From positions 558,001 through 622,000 of the forward strand of contig JACHMT010000003.1 of the NCBI GenBank assembly GCA_014208095.1: a DNA stretch of 64,000 nt, written 5' to 3'. This document shows, piece after piece, positions 30,801-42,800 of the stretch (its first letter is position 1; each line of letters opens with the position of its first letter). Source of the stretch: Actinospineispora eucalypti. GTDB taxonomy: Bacteria > Actinomycetota > Actinomycetes > Mycobacteriales > Pseudonocardiaceae. Below the pieces are notes generated by a model, which worked only from the letters and a program-made list of their open reading frames with translations, did not search any database and was not told the DNA's origin. Made by a program: the position numbers and the translations under genes.

Positions 30801-33800
30801 GTTGCTGCGCAGCTGGCCGAGAGCCTGCTGCTGGCGGCCCTGGAGCTCGGTGAGCTTGGCCAGGTCGGCCTGCCAGCCATTCACCCGGTCGTACCACTTC
30901 GGCGCCGGCGCGCCGTGCTCCGCGCCACCAGCCGCCTTGGCCGGCTCGCCCGGCTTGGCCTCGGTCGGCTTGCCCGGGGTCGCCTTGCGGCCCTCGTCAC
31001 CGGTGCCGCGCTCGTGCGGCCGGCCGTGCCGGGCGCCCACCAGGTCGCCGATCTCGTCGGCCATCCTCGGCGCGTTCGGGTCCTTGCCGCCGCCGACCTC
31101 GGTGAAGCCCCGGACGTTGCTCGGCGCCTCGCTCGACGGCTTGAGGTGCCCGTCGAAGATCTCGATCTTCCCAGTCTCCGGGTTCCGCCACCCGGCAACC
31201 GCGTGACCGGCCTCGCCGTCAGCACCCTTCAGCCAGAGCAGGAACCGGGTGCCGGGCTCGATGCCGTCCAGCCACTGGTTCGTCTGCTCCGCGTCGGCCT
31301 TCTGGGTGCGACCGTCGAAGTTGTTCTCCACGGTCTCCTGGACCTTGGAGGTCTTCTGGTCGTTGTAGCCCGCCGGGCGCACTCCGTCCGGATTGACCTG
31401 GCCTGGGTGTTCCGCGTTCAGCCGGTCCTGCGCCTCACAGGCACAGTTCTTCTCCGGACCGAGGGGTGCCTCGGCGTCCTTCTCGGTGCCGCCGGACTGC
31501 TCGTCCGGACGGTTCAGAGGCTGTTCCTTCTTGGTGCCCTGTCCTGGCTGGGCCTCCTTCGGTGCCGGGTTGGACGGGTCGCTGCTCTGTCCAGGCTGGG
31601 TCTCCTTCGGGTTGGCGGGGTTGACCGGCTTGCTGCCCGGGGGACCGTTGCTCGGCGAGTAGTCCAGGGGGTTTTCGGGCTTGGGTTGGCCCGGGTTGGG
31701 CTTCTGGGAGGTACCGGAGGGGCGGCCCACGCCGGACGGCCCGCCGGGGGCGTCGGCCAGCAGGGTGCCGCCGTCGCCGCCGTTTCCGTTGCCGCCGCCG
31801 ACGCGCTGGCCGTTCGGGCCACCGGGGCTGCCCGGGCTGACCGGCGTGGCCGGGTCGGGGCTGCCCGGGCCGCCGGGCTGCTGGCCGCCCTTGCCTCCGG
31901 GCTTGACGTTGCCGGCGAGGCCGTTGCCGCCGGGGGTGGGCTGGCCGCCGACCTGGTTGGCCGGGCCGGCGGAGGCGGAGCCGTTGCCGCTCGGTGTGGG
32001 GTTGGCCGGGGTGCTCGGCACCGGGTTGCCAGGCTTGACGGCCCCGTTGCCCCCGCTGCCCGAACCGCCGTTGCCGGCGACCGGGGTGCTGACCAGGTTC
32101 GAGGCGCCGCCCCCGTTGCCCGAGCCGCCGCCGGAACCACCCGAGCCGCCATTGAAGCTGATCACGTAGACCGTGCCGCCGTCGGGGCCGGTGGTCACCT
32201 TCACGGTGAAGTTGTTCGGCCCCTGGCCGCCGTTCACCGGGGCGGAGCCGTTGGTCACCGGGGTGGAGCCGTTGCCGTTGACAACCGGCGTCGAGCCGTT
32301 GCCGGCGTTGACCGGCGGGGTGGAGCCGTTGCCGGCGTTCACGGCCGGGGTCGAGCCGTTGCCGGCGTTGACCGCCGGGGTGGAGCCGTTGCCGTTGGCC
32401 ACTGGGGTTGCGCCGTTGCCGTTGACGACCAGGGTCGAGCCGTTGCCCGCGTTCACGGCCGGGGCGGAACCGTTGACCGGGGCCGGGGCGCCGGGCTGGC
32501 CACTCTGTTCCGGGGCGCCGGGCTGCCCGCCCTGTTCCGGAGTGGCCGGCTTGCCGCCCTGCTCACCCGGGACCGGCTGGCCGCCCTGCTCGGGGGTGGC
32601 CGGCTTGCCACCCTGCTCACCCGGGGCCGGCTTGCCGCCCTGCTGGGGGGTGGCGGGCTGGCCGCCCTGCTCGGGGGTCGCGGGCTTGGCGCCGCCGGTC
32701 CCGCGCTCGCCGGGCCGGACCGTGATGGTCGCGTCGGCGCCCTTGCCCGAGTACTCGGCGCCCCGGGTCCGGTTCATCATCCGGGCGATCGCGGCGTCGC
32801 TCGGCGGCTTGATGCCCTGGCTGCGCATCTCGGCCTTGACCTGGTCGACGGTCATGGTCCTGCCGCCATTGCCGTCGTCGGTGCCCCGCTGGCTGACGAT
32901 GTCCCGGATGTTGAGGAACTCCGAGCCCGGCCGGCCCTTCCGGGTCACCAGCATCGGGTTGCCGTCGGTGTCGGTGACCACCCGGACCTTCGTGTTGGTG
33001 CTCGGGTCATTGACCGCGTCGACGATCGCCTTCTCGGACAGCCCGGTGTGGTTCATGACGTCCCGCACCGAGACCGGGCGGCCGGGCCGCAGCGTGTCGG
33101 TCAGGATGTCGATGGCCGGGCGGCTGACGCTGCTGTCCATCGGGCGCATCGCCGGGGTGTCCCGGATGCCGACCCAGGCGGGGTTGATCCGGCCGGAACG
33201 CAGGCCGGCCGCGACGCCCTTCCCGGCCAGCGGCGACGCCAGCATGAGGCCGCCGGTGACCAGCCCGGCGATCGCCTCGTCCTGCTGGCCCGGGGTCATC
33301 TGGTCCCAGGTGGCCACCGTGTTCACCACGCTGTAGCCGTACATCCCGGTGAACGTGGCCATGCCCAGGAAGGTGGGCGCGGCCGCCGCCGCTCTCACCC
33401 CAAGCGATGCGCCCACCGCGACGGGTCTCAGGAAGGCGCCGACGCCGACCAGGGCGGTTGCGCCGAGCGATATGTAGTCGGCCACGGCGGCAGGGTTGTC
33501 CCAGCCGTTCGACTGGCCGTGGTCCGAGCGCGCGATGATGTTGTCCACGGCCTTGCCCACGTACCAGGCCGACCCGGCGACGATCAGCGGCACGCCCACG
33601 GCCGCGCCGAGACCGGTAAAGGACACAATTGTCCCGCCGATGATCATCGCGGGCGCGACGACGTAGTCCATCACCTTCTCGACCGGGTGCGTGTAGTGCG
33701 CCGAGGTCGACATCAGCTTGCTGTCGTCGTTGGACCAGTTGTCCCGCGTGATCAGGTCCGAGTCCTCGGCCATGGTGTTGTTCTCGCGGTAGTCCTGCAG

Positions 33801-36800
33801 GGAGGTGAAGTACTCCCCGGCGTCGTTGACCCACGCCACCACCTCGCCCTCCGAGTTCTTGACCCGGTAAAGCAGCGTCGGGACCCACTCGTCGGTGCCG
33901 CCCTCGCGGTAGAGCATCCGCTCCGCGTCGACCGAGTACCCATCACCGCCGCGTTCTCGGATGACCTTGAGCAGCTTGTCGCGCTGGTCCTGGGTGAGGT
34001 CGGTGCGGTCGCCCGGCTTCTCGCCAGGCCCCAGCTCGCGGCCCCGGATGCTCTGCTCGTACTGGCCGACCGACATCTGGGAGGCCTTGTTGGCCAGCTC
34101 GTCGGGGGTCAGGTCCTTCCAGGAGTCCTTCAGGTCGTCCTTGTTGTAGTTCTCGTACCCGGGCAGGTTCTTCGCCGACTTCAGCGCGAAGTAGAGGTCC
34201 TGCTTGCCGGTGGACGGCAGTGAGAGCTCGCGGATCGGGTTGTTGTCCGCGCGCTCGGTCGGGTTGCGGCTGACCGCGCCGTAGTTCAACCCGCCCATGG
34301 TCTTGAACGGGCTGAGCTTGTCCTTCCACTCCTTCTGCTGAGGGTCGTTCTCGTTGAGGCTGTCGTACACGCCCTGGAGCCGGTTCAGCTTGGCGTTGGC
34401 GTCGGTCAGCCGGTCCGACCAGGTCTTGTCCCCGCTGCCGCGGCCGAAGGCCTCGTCCATCGCGCGCAGCGTGGCCTGCTTGGCGTCCTTGGCCGGGTCG
34501 GGCTTCCCGGCGATCGCCTCGTTCGCATCGCCGAGGACCTTCTTGTCCGCCTTGATGCCGTCCCAGCGGGCGTCGAGCTGGTCCTTCCGCTCGTTGAGGC
34601 TGTCCAGGGTGGCCTGCGAGCCGCCGTTCTTCTTGTAGGCGTCGGCGTCCTGGTTGTAGGCCTTGGCGTCGCGCATGTAGCCGGCGGTGCGCCGGTCCAG
34701 GTCGATCTGCCGCGGCCGAAGGCTCAGCGTGGCGACCTGGGTCGGGTCGTACGGGCGGTTCGGGTCGCCGTGCTCGTCCACGCCCAGGGCGTTCTGGACG
34801 TTCTCCATCGCCCGGTCCATCTTCGACTTGCCGTAGCCGGGCTGGGCCGGGTTGACCGGCTCGGGGCCGGCCAGCTCGTCGAGGACCTCCGGCTTGCCGG
34901 CCAGGTCGGCCTGGACCCGCTTGATGTCCGGCCGGACGTACGTGGCGTCGTCGACCCCGTCGATGATCCCGCGCGCGGCGGACCACTCGTAGACCATGCC
35001 GGGGTCGACATCCCCGAGCGCGTCGAACTTCTGCTGCAGGTTCTTCTTCTCGTCCGGGGTGAGCGTGTGGTCGGCGTTGGCGTCCTCGTAGGCCTGCAGG
35101 ACCGGCGCGATCTTCTGCTCGTACAGCGGGCCGAACTGCTTCTGCAGCCGCCGGTCGGTACTCTGCGCGTCCAGGTACTGGTAGCCCAGTTCGGCCTGCT
35201 CGCCGTAGGTCATCTGCGGCAGCGCGGCCTGGTACTGCGCGTAGTAGTTCGTGCCGTTCTTGGCGTCCTCGGCCTTCATCCGCTCCACCGCGTCGGCGGT
35301 CAGCGGGGGCAGCGCGTCGTCCGGCTGCAGGCCGAGCTTGGCGGCCAGGTCCTTGTCGATCTGCGCGCCGGTGGGAGCGCGCCGGTAGTTCTGGTCCATG
35401 ACCAGCGCCCAGCTGGCGTCCGGTCGGTCACTTCGGCCCCAGTCGAATCTGAGGTTCTCCGCGTCGGTGCCACACGAGTCCTTGTTGCTGCGGCACGCCC
35501 AACCGGTGTGGGTGCCGTCGGCGTTGGCGTAGAGCAGGCGCATGCCGGACGGGTCGGACACCCGCGTGCCCTCCCGGGTGATGCCCTCGCACGTCCCGGG
35601 GCCGCCGCCGTAGGACTCGCAGATCGCGCCGCCGCCGTTGCCGTTCTTGTCCCGGTTGTACTGGACGAACGAGCAGCCCTCGCAGATCTGCTGGTCGCCC
35701 TCGTTCGTGTACCAGGTCTTCTTCGGCCCGTCGTTGGAAACCTCGCGCCAGCCAGCCGGGTGCGGACCCTCGCCGGTGGCCAGGTGCTCGACCCAGCCGC
35801 ACGCCTCGCACGGGGTGTTCTGTGCCGGCAGGCCGGGCCCCTGGACGGTGCACTTGCCGGAGCACCTGAGCTCGCCGCCCTTGCCGTCGCCGTTGGGCGT
35901 GATCACGCCCAGGCTGTCGCCCTCGTGGCTGAAGTTGAACTCGTCGGGGTTGTCCCGGTCCAGCGTGTCTCCGTGGCGGTTGTCCACCACGTAGCCTTCC
36001 TTGGTCTCGATGCGGCCTTCCTGGCCCGACGGCAGCTGGTAGTAGCCGGGGTTGCCGGCGGAGTCCCGGGTGATGACCAAGGTGGTGTCGTCGGGCTCGT
36101 CCTGGCGGCCGCTGCCCGGCATCTCGTTGTTCGGGTCGTAGGCGACCTGGGTCAGGTCGGACCAGACCTTGTCGCCCTCGATGCCCTGGTAGTGGCCCTT
36201 GCCGCGCCAGATGATCTGACCGGAGTTGCCCTGGGCGTCGCGGGCGGTGATCTGCACGCCCTTGGCGTCCTTGAGGTCGAAGTGGTCCAGCTTGTCGCCG
36301 AACCCGACGTCGGCGGTGCAGCCTTCCTTGCAGCTGGCGGTGAACGGCAGGTTCGAGGTGTTCGCGGTGGTGCCGCCGTTGTAGGTGTTCTTGTTCTGGC
36401 CCTCGTAGACGACCGTCGAGCCGGACGCCCCGTCCTTGAAGGTGCCGTTGCCGGCCAACCACCACATGCCCGCGCCGTCCGCGTCGGTGGCGATGGCGCA
36501 GCTCGTGTCGGAGGTGCACCTGCTCTTCGGCTTGCCCTGCGCCGTGGTCTGCTCGACGGTGCCGTCACCGTTGCCGGCGAAGCTGATCGTCCCGTCGCCG
36601 CCGCCCTTGAGGCCGTTCGCGCCAGCCGTGCACTGCGGGCAGTCCTCGACCTTGATGTCCCCGTCGGCGGTTTTGGTGATCTTCTGGATGCCGCCGTTGG
36701 GGCCCGGCTGGAAACCGGTCATGGTGTCGCCCGGCTCGAGGACCTTCCGCAGGGTGTCCACGTCCCACGGGGTGTAGCCGTACTTCGCGGTGATGTCCGC

Positions 36801-39800
36801 CCAGTCCTCGGGGCTGAGGCCGTCGGACTCCTGCTGCTGCGGGTTGAGCTTGTTCAGCGAGACGATCGGGTCCATCATCTGGCCGTTGCGGCCCATCAGG
36901 GTGATCGTTCCGCCGCCGGTGTGGGCGAGGTTGCCCAGGTTGCCCAGGCCGTTGCGGCCGGACAGCCAGTTCGCGGTGCCCTGCAGGTCGATCTTGTCGG
37001 TGAACTTGCCCTTGCCCAGGTCGTAGTTGCTCAGCGTGCCGTCGCAGCCGCCGTTGCAGGTGAACTCGAACGGCTTGCCCTTGGTGTTGCCGAAGCTGCC
37101 CTCGTTCAGGTTGGCCGGGTAGTTGCCCTGCGGCTTGGAGTCCTTGAAGTGCAGGTTGGAGTCGGTGATGCCGTCGTGGACGGTGCCGTCGCCCTTGACC
37201 CAGTACTTGCCGTCACCGTCGCCCTTGTCGTTTCCGGTGAGTCCGCAGCCCTGGGACATGTCGCAGGTGTGGTTGCCGCCGGTCGGCGCCCCGGTGGGTC
37301 GGTTGGACTGGACGCGGCCGTCCTGGCTGATGGTGATGTTCGTTCCGCCGGCGCCCGTGAACGTCTCGCCGGGTTTGCACTGGGTGCAGTCGTTCTTCAC
37401 GACCGTGCCGTCGGGGGTCTTGCTGTAGATGGTGTAGCCCTTGTCGTTCTTCACCACCAGGTCGCCGGACTCGCCGTCCTTGAGGCCGTTCATCCACGCT
37501 TCGGGGTCCTGCACCTGGTGGGCCGCGGCCGCGCGCGCCCGGGCGATGGCGATCTGCTCGTTGTAGGAGGGACCGGTCTTGACGAACCCGGTGGCGCTCT
37601 CCTGTTCCTTGGTGAAGCCGGAGCAGTCGCCGAAGCACTTGACCCTGGCGACGGCGGCGCGGGCGTCGGCCTGCGCCTGCACGCCGCAGCTGCCGCCGCC
37701 CTGCTTGTTGCCGCGGCAGGTGCCCGACGCGTCGGCCTTGCCGTAGCCCTCCGGCTGGTCGGGGTTCTTCGCGCTGGCCTGGACCGAGTAGTAGTCGTGC
37801 GCCTCGGCGTGCGCGGAGTAGTTGTTGACGCAGTTCTTCGCGCCCTTGCAGACCGCGGCGGCCTGGGCCAGGCCGGGCTCGGCGGAGGTCTGCGCCATCA
37901 CCTGGACCGCGCCGCCACCGTTCTCGCCGTCCTCCGAACCGTGCGCGTACGCCTTGGCCCAGGAACCGTTGCTGGCCGAGGAGTCGGAGGCGGTGGCCTC
38001 GAAGTGGTAGTGGCACTTGGCGGCTTCGGTGCCCTGGCAGGAGGCGCCGGCCATCGCGCTGCCGTCATCGGAGGCGCCGACCTGAACCCCGCCGGCGCAC
38101 TGGCCGCTCTTGCCCAGCGTGCAGTCGTTGGAGGCGTTCGCGCTGGACTTGCTGCCCTTGGCGTCGCCCTCGCTGTGCGCCTTGCAGCCGCCGGCGCCGC
38201 CGCACTGGAACGAGACCTGCGCCATCTCCGGCGCCGCGGTGCCGCTGGTCCCGGCGATGCAGCCGGCCCTGCCCTCGCAGACCGTGTCAGTCGTGGCCTT
38301 GACGGTCTTGGCGCCGACCGACTCGGTGTGGCTGGTCGCCTTGATCGGGCAGCCGTCCTTGGAACCGTTGTCGCAGCTGGCCGCCACACTGGCGGAGGTG
38401 GCGGCGAACCGCTGCGCCTCGGGCACGTTGTCGGTGGAGGCCATGGTGGAGACGCTGGCGCGGATACCGGCCTGGCACTGGCTCTTGCCGTCGCAGGCGG
38501 TGTTGCCCTCACCGTTGCTGGTGGAGCGGTACTCGCCCTGGCCGGCTGTGTTTCCGTCGGGCGCCGAACTGGGCGCCCGCCCCATGCCGGCTTCGCCGGC
38601 TGTCGCGTTGGCCTTGCCGGTGACCTTGCCGGTGCAGCCGGCGTCCGGGCAGATCAGGTTGGAGCCGGTCTCGCCGGTTCCGGCCGCCCCCGGGATCGCC
38701 TTCTTGTCCTTGCCCCCGGCCTGCTGGCCGGAGTCGCGCATCAGGGTGGCGGTGGCGTCGCTGGTGACCACGCATCCGTTCTGACCGGCGGCGCAGGTGG
38801 CGTCGGTGTGTGAGGCGCCGGGTGTACCGGAGACATCGCCGGTGGTGGTGGCCTTGCAGTCCGGGCCGGAGCACTGCGCGGCGGAGGAGGACTGCGACCA
38901 GGTGACGGGGACCTGGTCCTCGGGGATCGGCTTCTTGATCGCCTCGGCGGCGTCGGTGTAGCTCTTCCGCGCCTGCTCGGCGTCCTTGCTCGCTTGCTCT
39001 GCGTTCTTTTTTGCATCGTCGGTCGCGCCGGGGGCTTGCGCGGCCTTGGTGGCCTCGTCGGCCTTGGTCTTGAGGTCGGCGGCCTGCTGCTTGGCCTGCT
39101 CGACGGTGGCCTTGTTCTGTTCGGTGTAGATGTCGGCGACGACCTGGCCGGAGGCGGCGCTGGAGTTGGAGAGCGCCTGGCAGGCCGAACCGGTGGAGTC
39201 GCAGGTGCTGGTGGTCTTGCCGGTGGCCTCCGGTGGGCCGCGGGTGCCCTCGCCGCTGTTCTGGTGGTTGTTGCCGGTGATGCCGGTGGCGGAGCTCTGC
39301 GGGGTGCCCTTGCACTTGCTGGTGCCGTCGCAGTTCAGGTTGGCCCAGGCGGCGGTCCAGGAGGAGGCGCCGGGGACGGAGGGGCCGCCGGTGTTGGCGG
39401 AGGAGCCGGGGGCGGTGATCGGCTGGTTGGGTTGCTGTCCGGGTTGGTTGGGGGTCTGGCCGTTGTTCTGCTGGGCGGTCTGGCCGGTCTTGCCAGCCTT
39501 GGCGTTCTGGGCGGAGCCGGTGGCGCCGTCCTGGGACTCGCCGCCGCCGACCTGGGTGTTGCTGGTGGTGGCGTTCTGGGTGGGCTGGTCCTGGAGCATC
39601 GGGCGGATCACGTTGGCGTCGGGGGAGGAGGAGGCGCCGCCGTTGATCACCGCGGTGCAGGTGCCGCCGCTGGTGCCGGCGCAGGACCCTTCGGCGCGGT
39701 TGCCTCGGGGGTCGTTGGAGACGCCGGGGTTGGTGGCCAGCACGGTGCCGGTGATCTTCCCGCCGCCCTCGCCGGTGAGTTTGCCGCCGATGGTGGAGGC

Positions 39801-42800
39801 GGCTGAGGGGCCTTCGCCGAGGCGCTGGGCGTTGACGGCCTGGTCCTCGCCGGCGTAAGTGAGGGCGGCGCCGGGGCCGGTGGTGGCATTCGAGAGGGTC
39901 TGGACCTGGCAGGAGCTGGCGCCCTTCTCACAGCCGACGGTGCCTTCGGAGGTGCGGGGTTTGCCGCCGTCCACCGCGCCGTCCCAAGCGGCGGCGGTGG
40001 TTTTCGCGGTGCCTTCGCAGTTCTTGCTCTGGCAGTCGATGCTGGCGGAGGCGCGGGAGGTGGAGGTGGGGCCGGTGGTGGGCTGGCCAGGTAGGGGCTT
40101 GCCGGTCTTGGGGTCGTACTTCAGGAAGTCCGGCGCGGAGGAGGCGTCGCTGCTGGTCTGGCCCAGGCAGCCACCGTTCTTGACGGTGCACTCGGCGGTG
40201 TCCGAGGAACCGCGGCGGTGCTCGGAGACGGAGGTGTCCAGGGCGGAGGTCTCGGTGTAGGACTTGCCACCGCAGGTCTTCGAGTCCTCGCAACGAACCT
40301 GCGCGTCCGCGTGGGAGACGCTCACGACGCCGGCGGGAATCTTCGCCCCGTCCGCCCGGACCTGCTCTTCGCGGTAGGCCACGGTGGTTTCGGCGGCCGA
40401 GCCGCAGGTGCCGCCGGTGCCGTGCACCTCGCACTTGGTCACACCGTCGGAATCGCGCACACCCTTCACATCCCCGGAAGCCTCGCCGGAGGTGGCGCCG
40501 TGGTCGGAGCCCTTGCAGCCGGCCGACCCGCAGAACAGCACCGCGGTGGTCTTGCTGGTCGCGGTGAGCCCCTTGCCGAGCTCGGCGACCGGGTCGACCT
40601 TCTTTTCCTTGCCCTCCGCGTCGGTTGTGGTGGTGGCGAGCTGGGTGCCGTTGCCGGTGTTGTTGTTGGCGACGGTGGAGGAGGAGTCGTTGGCGCAGTC
40701 GCCGGTGGCGCCGGTGACGGTGCAGTCGTGGTGGGCGTCGGTCTTACGGGTCGCGGTCTTGCCATCCACACCGGCGGTGATCTGGGCGGTGGTGGCGGTG
40801 TTGGCCTTGCCACCGCAGCCCTTGGTGTCATCGCAGTAGACCGAGCTGTGTGCCAGGACCCCGTCGCCCTCGTCCTGCCCCAGACCAGAAGACGTGGTGC
40901 ACGAGCCCCCCGCCACCTCGCAGCCGGCGGTTCCGGTGTGGGTGCGGTTGTCGGTGTTCTTCTTAGCCGGGGTGGCCGGGACCGCGGCTTGCCCCGTAGC
41001 CGGGTCGCCGGCCACCGCCGGGATTTCGGGAGTGGTCTGCGTGTTGTCGGTCTTGCCGTTGGCGGTGCTGGTGGCGTTGCCCGTGCAGTCCTTGGCGCCC
41101 TGCGCGCACCGCACGGCGGCCTCGGCGGCCGGCTTACCCGAACCGGTGGTGCCTTCGTTGTCGGTGGGGCCGTAGAGGAACTCGGCCAGCCAGCCGCGCT
41201 GCCCGGTCTGGGGGTCGGTGCCGGCGGTGACCGTGCTGGTGGTGTCACACCCGACCGCGCTGGCCGCACAGTGCGCCTTGCTCGACGCCTCACCGTTCTC
41301 CTTGGCCCGCTGCGCGGCCTGGGCCGGAGTGTCGCCCGCAGGGGCGGTTTCGGTGGCGCGCCGCCCGGTGGAGGTGTTGTCGCAGGTGCCGTTGCGGGTG
41401 TTGCAGTCCGAGCCGGCCTGGGAGGCGTTGGCGAACCCGGCCAGCGCGCAGTCCTTCGTGCAGGCGCCGTTCGACTCGGAGACGCCTTCCTTCTTCCCTG
41501 CCGCGACATCCTTCGGGTTGGGGGTGGTGGGCAGTTTCCCGTTTTCTGTGCATCCGTTGCGTGCCTGGCAGAACGTGTCCGCACCCTGAGAGTCGGCGGT
41601 GGAGGAGGTGTTGCACTCACCCACACCGCAGGTGGTTTCAGCGGTGGTCTTGCCGGCCTTGGTGGTGGTGCCGCAGCCCTTCTCCGGGTCGCAGAACGCG
41701 TTCGCCACCCGATCCTCGGCGGTGGAGGAGGCCGAGCAGCCGGAGACACCGATCAGGCAGTAGCTCTGGTCCTGCTTGAGTTGCCCGGTTTTGGGGTCGA
41801 TCGCGGCGGTGGAGCACTGCGCGAACGCCCCGTCGTTGGAGCAGGCCGCGCCGGCGCCGTCCTTGCCCGGGTTGGCCTGGCTGACCGCGTCATACCCGGC
41901 GGCGCTGCGCAACTCGGCGGTCTGCGCGTAAACCTCGTCGCGTTGGGTGTTGTACGCGGCGGCCTGCTTGTCGTGGGCGGCCTTGGTGATCTTCCCGGCG
42001 TCGAGCTGCTTCTTCGACTCGTCCAGCTTGGTCTTCGCCGGACCGAGGTTCTGCTGGCCGGTGACCACGTTGTTGAGCAGCTCGCTGTTGTACGGGTCGA
42101 GTTGGCCGGCGGACTGATCGGCCTTGGTCTGCAACGCCTTCTGCGCCGTGGCCTGCTTGTCGTACTCGGCCTGGGTGATCTTCTTCGCGTCCAGCTGCGA
42201 CTTCGCCGCATCCAGCTTCTTCTGGCCACTGACCACGGCGAGCCGGTCGTTCAGGGCCTGCTGGGTGGACTGGTCGTCATAGCTGGGGTCCCACCAGTTC
42301 ACGGACTGGTTCGTGTTACCGGTGCTGGTCGGGTCATCCAGCAGTTGCGGGGGACCCCGGTTGGACAGCGACCCCGGCTGGCGGGTCTTCAAGCTGCCAT
42401 CAGCCAGGGCGCACTCCACGTCGCCCTCGCACTGCGTGCCGGCGAACTGGCCCTCGTTGTTCAACGCCCAGCCCTTGTCGCCGCCACTGCCTTGGCCGCC
42501 GCCCTGGGTGGCTTGCTGCCCGCCGCCCTGCTGCCCGGCGCCGTTACCGCCTTGGCCGTAGCGGTTGCCGGCGGCCAGCGCGGTCAACACATCCTGCGCC
42601 GCGTCGGTCAGCATCTCCCGCGCCTGCGCGCCGGCCTGCTTCCCGGCCACCTGGCCGACCAGGCCGGACACGACGTCAGTGACCCCACCCAGAATCTGCT
42701 CGAAATCATCCAGACCCGCCGGCCGCGTCCCCTGACCCTGGCTCTGGCCGCGCCCGCCGCTGCCGCCGGTGCTGTTGCCGCTGGAGTTGCCGCTACCGGA

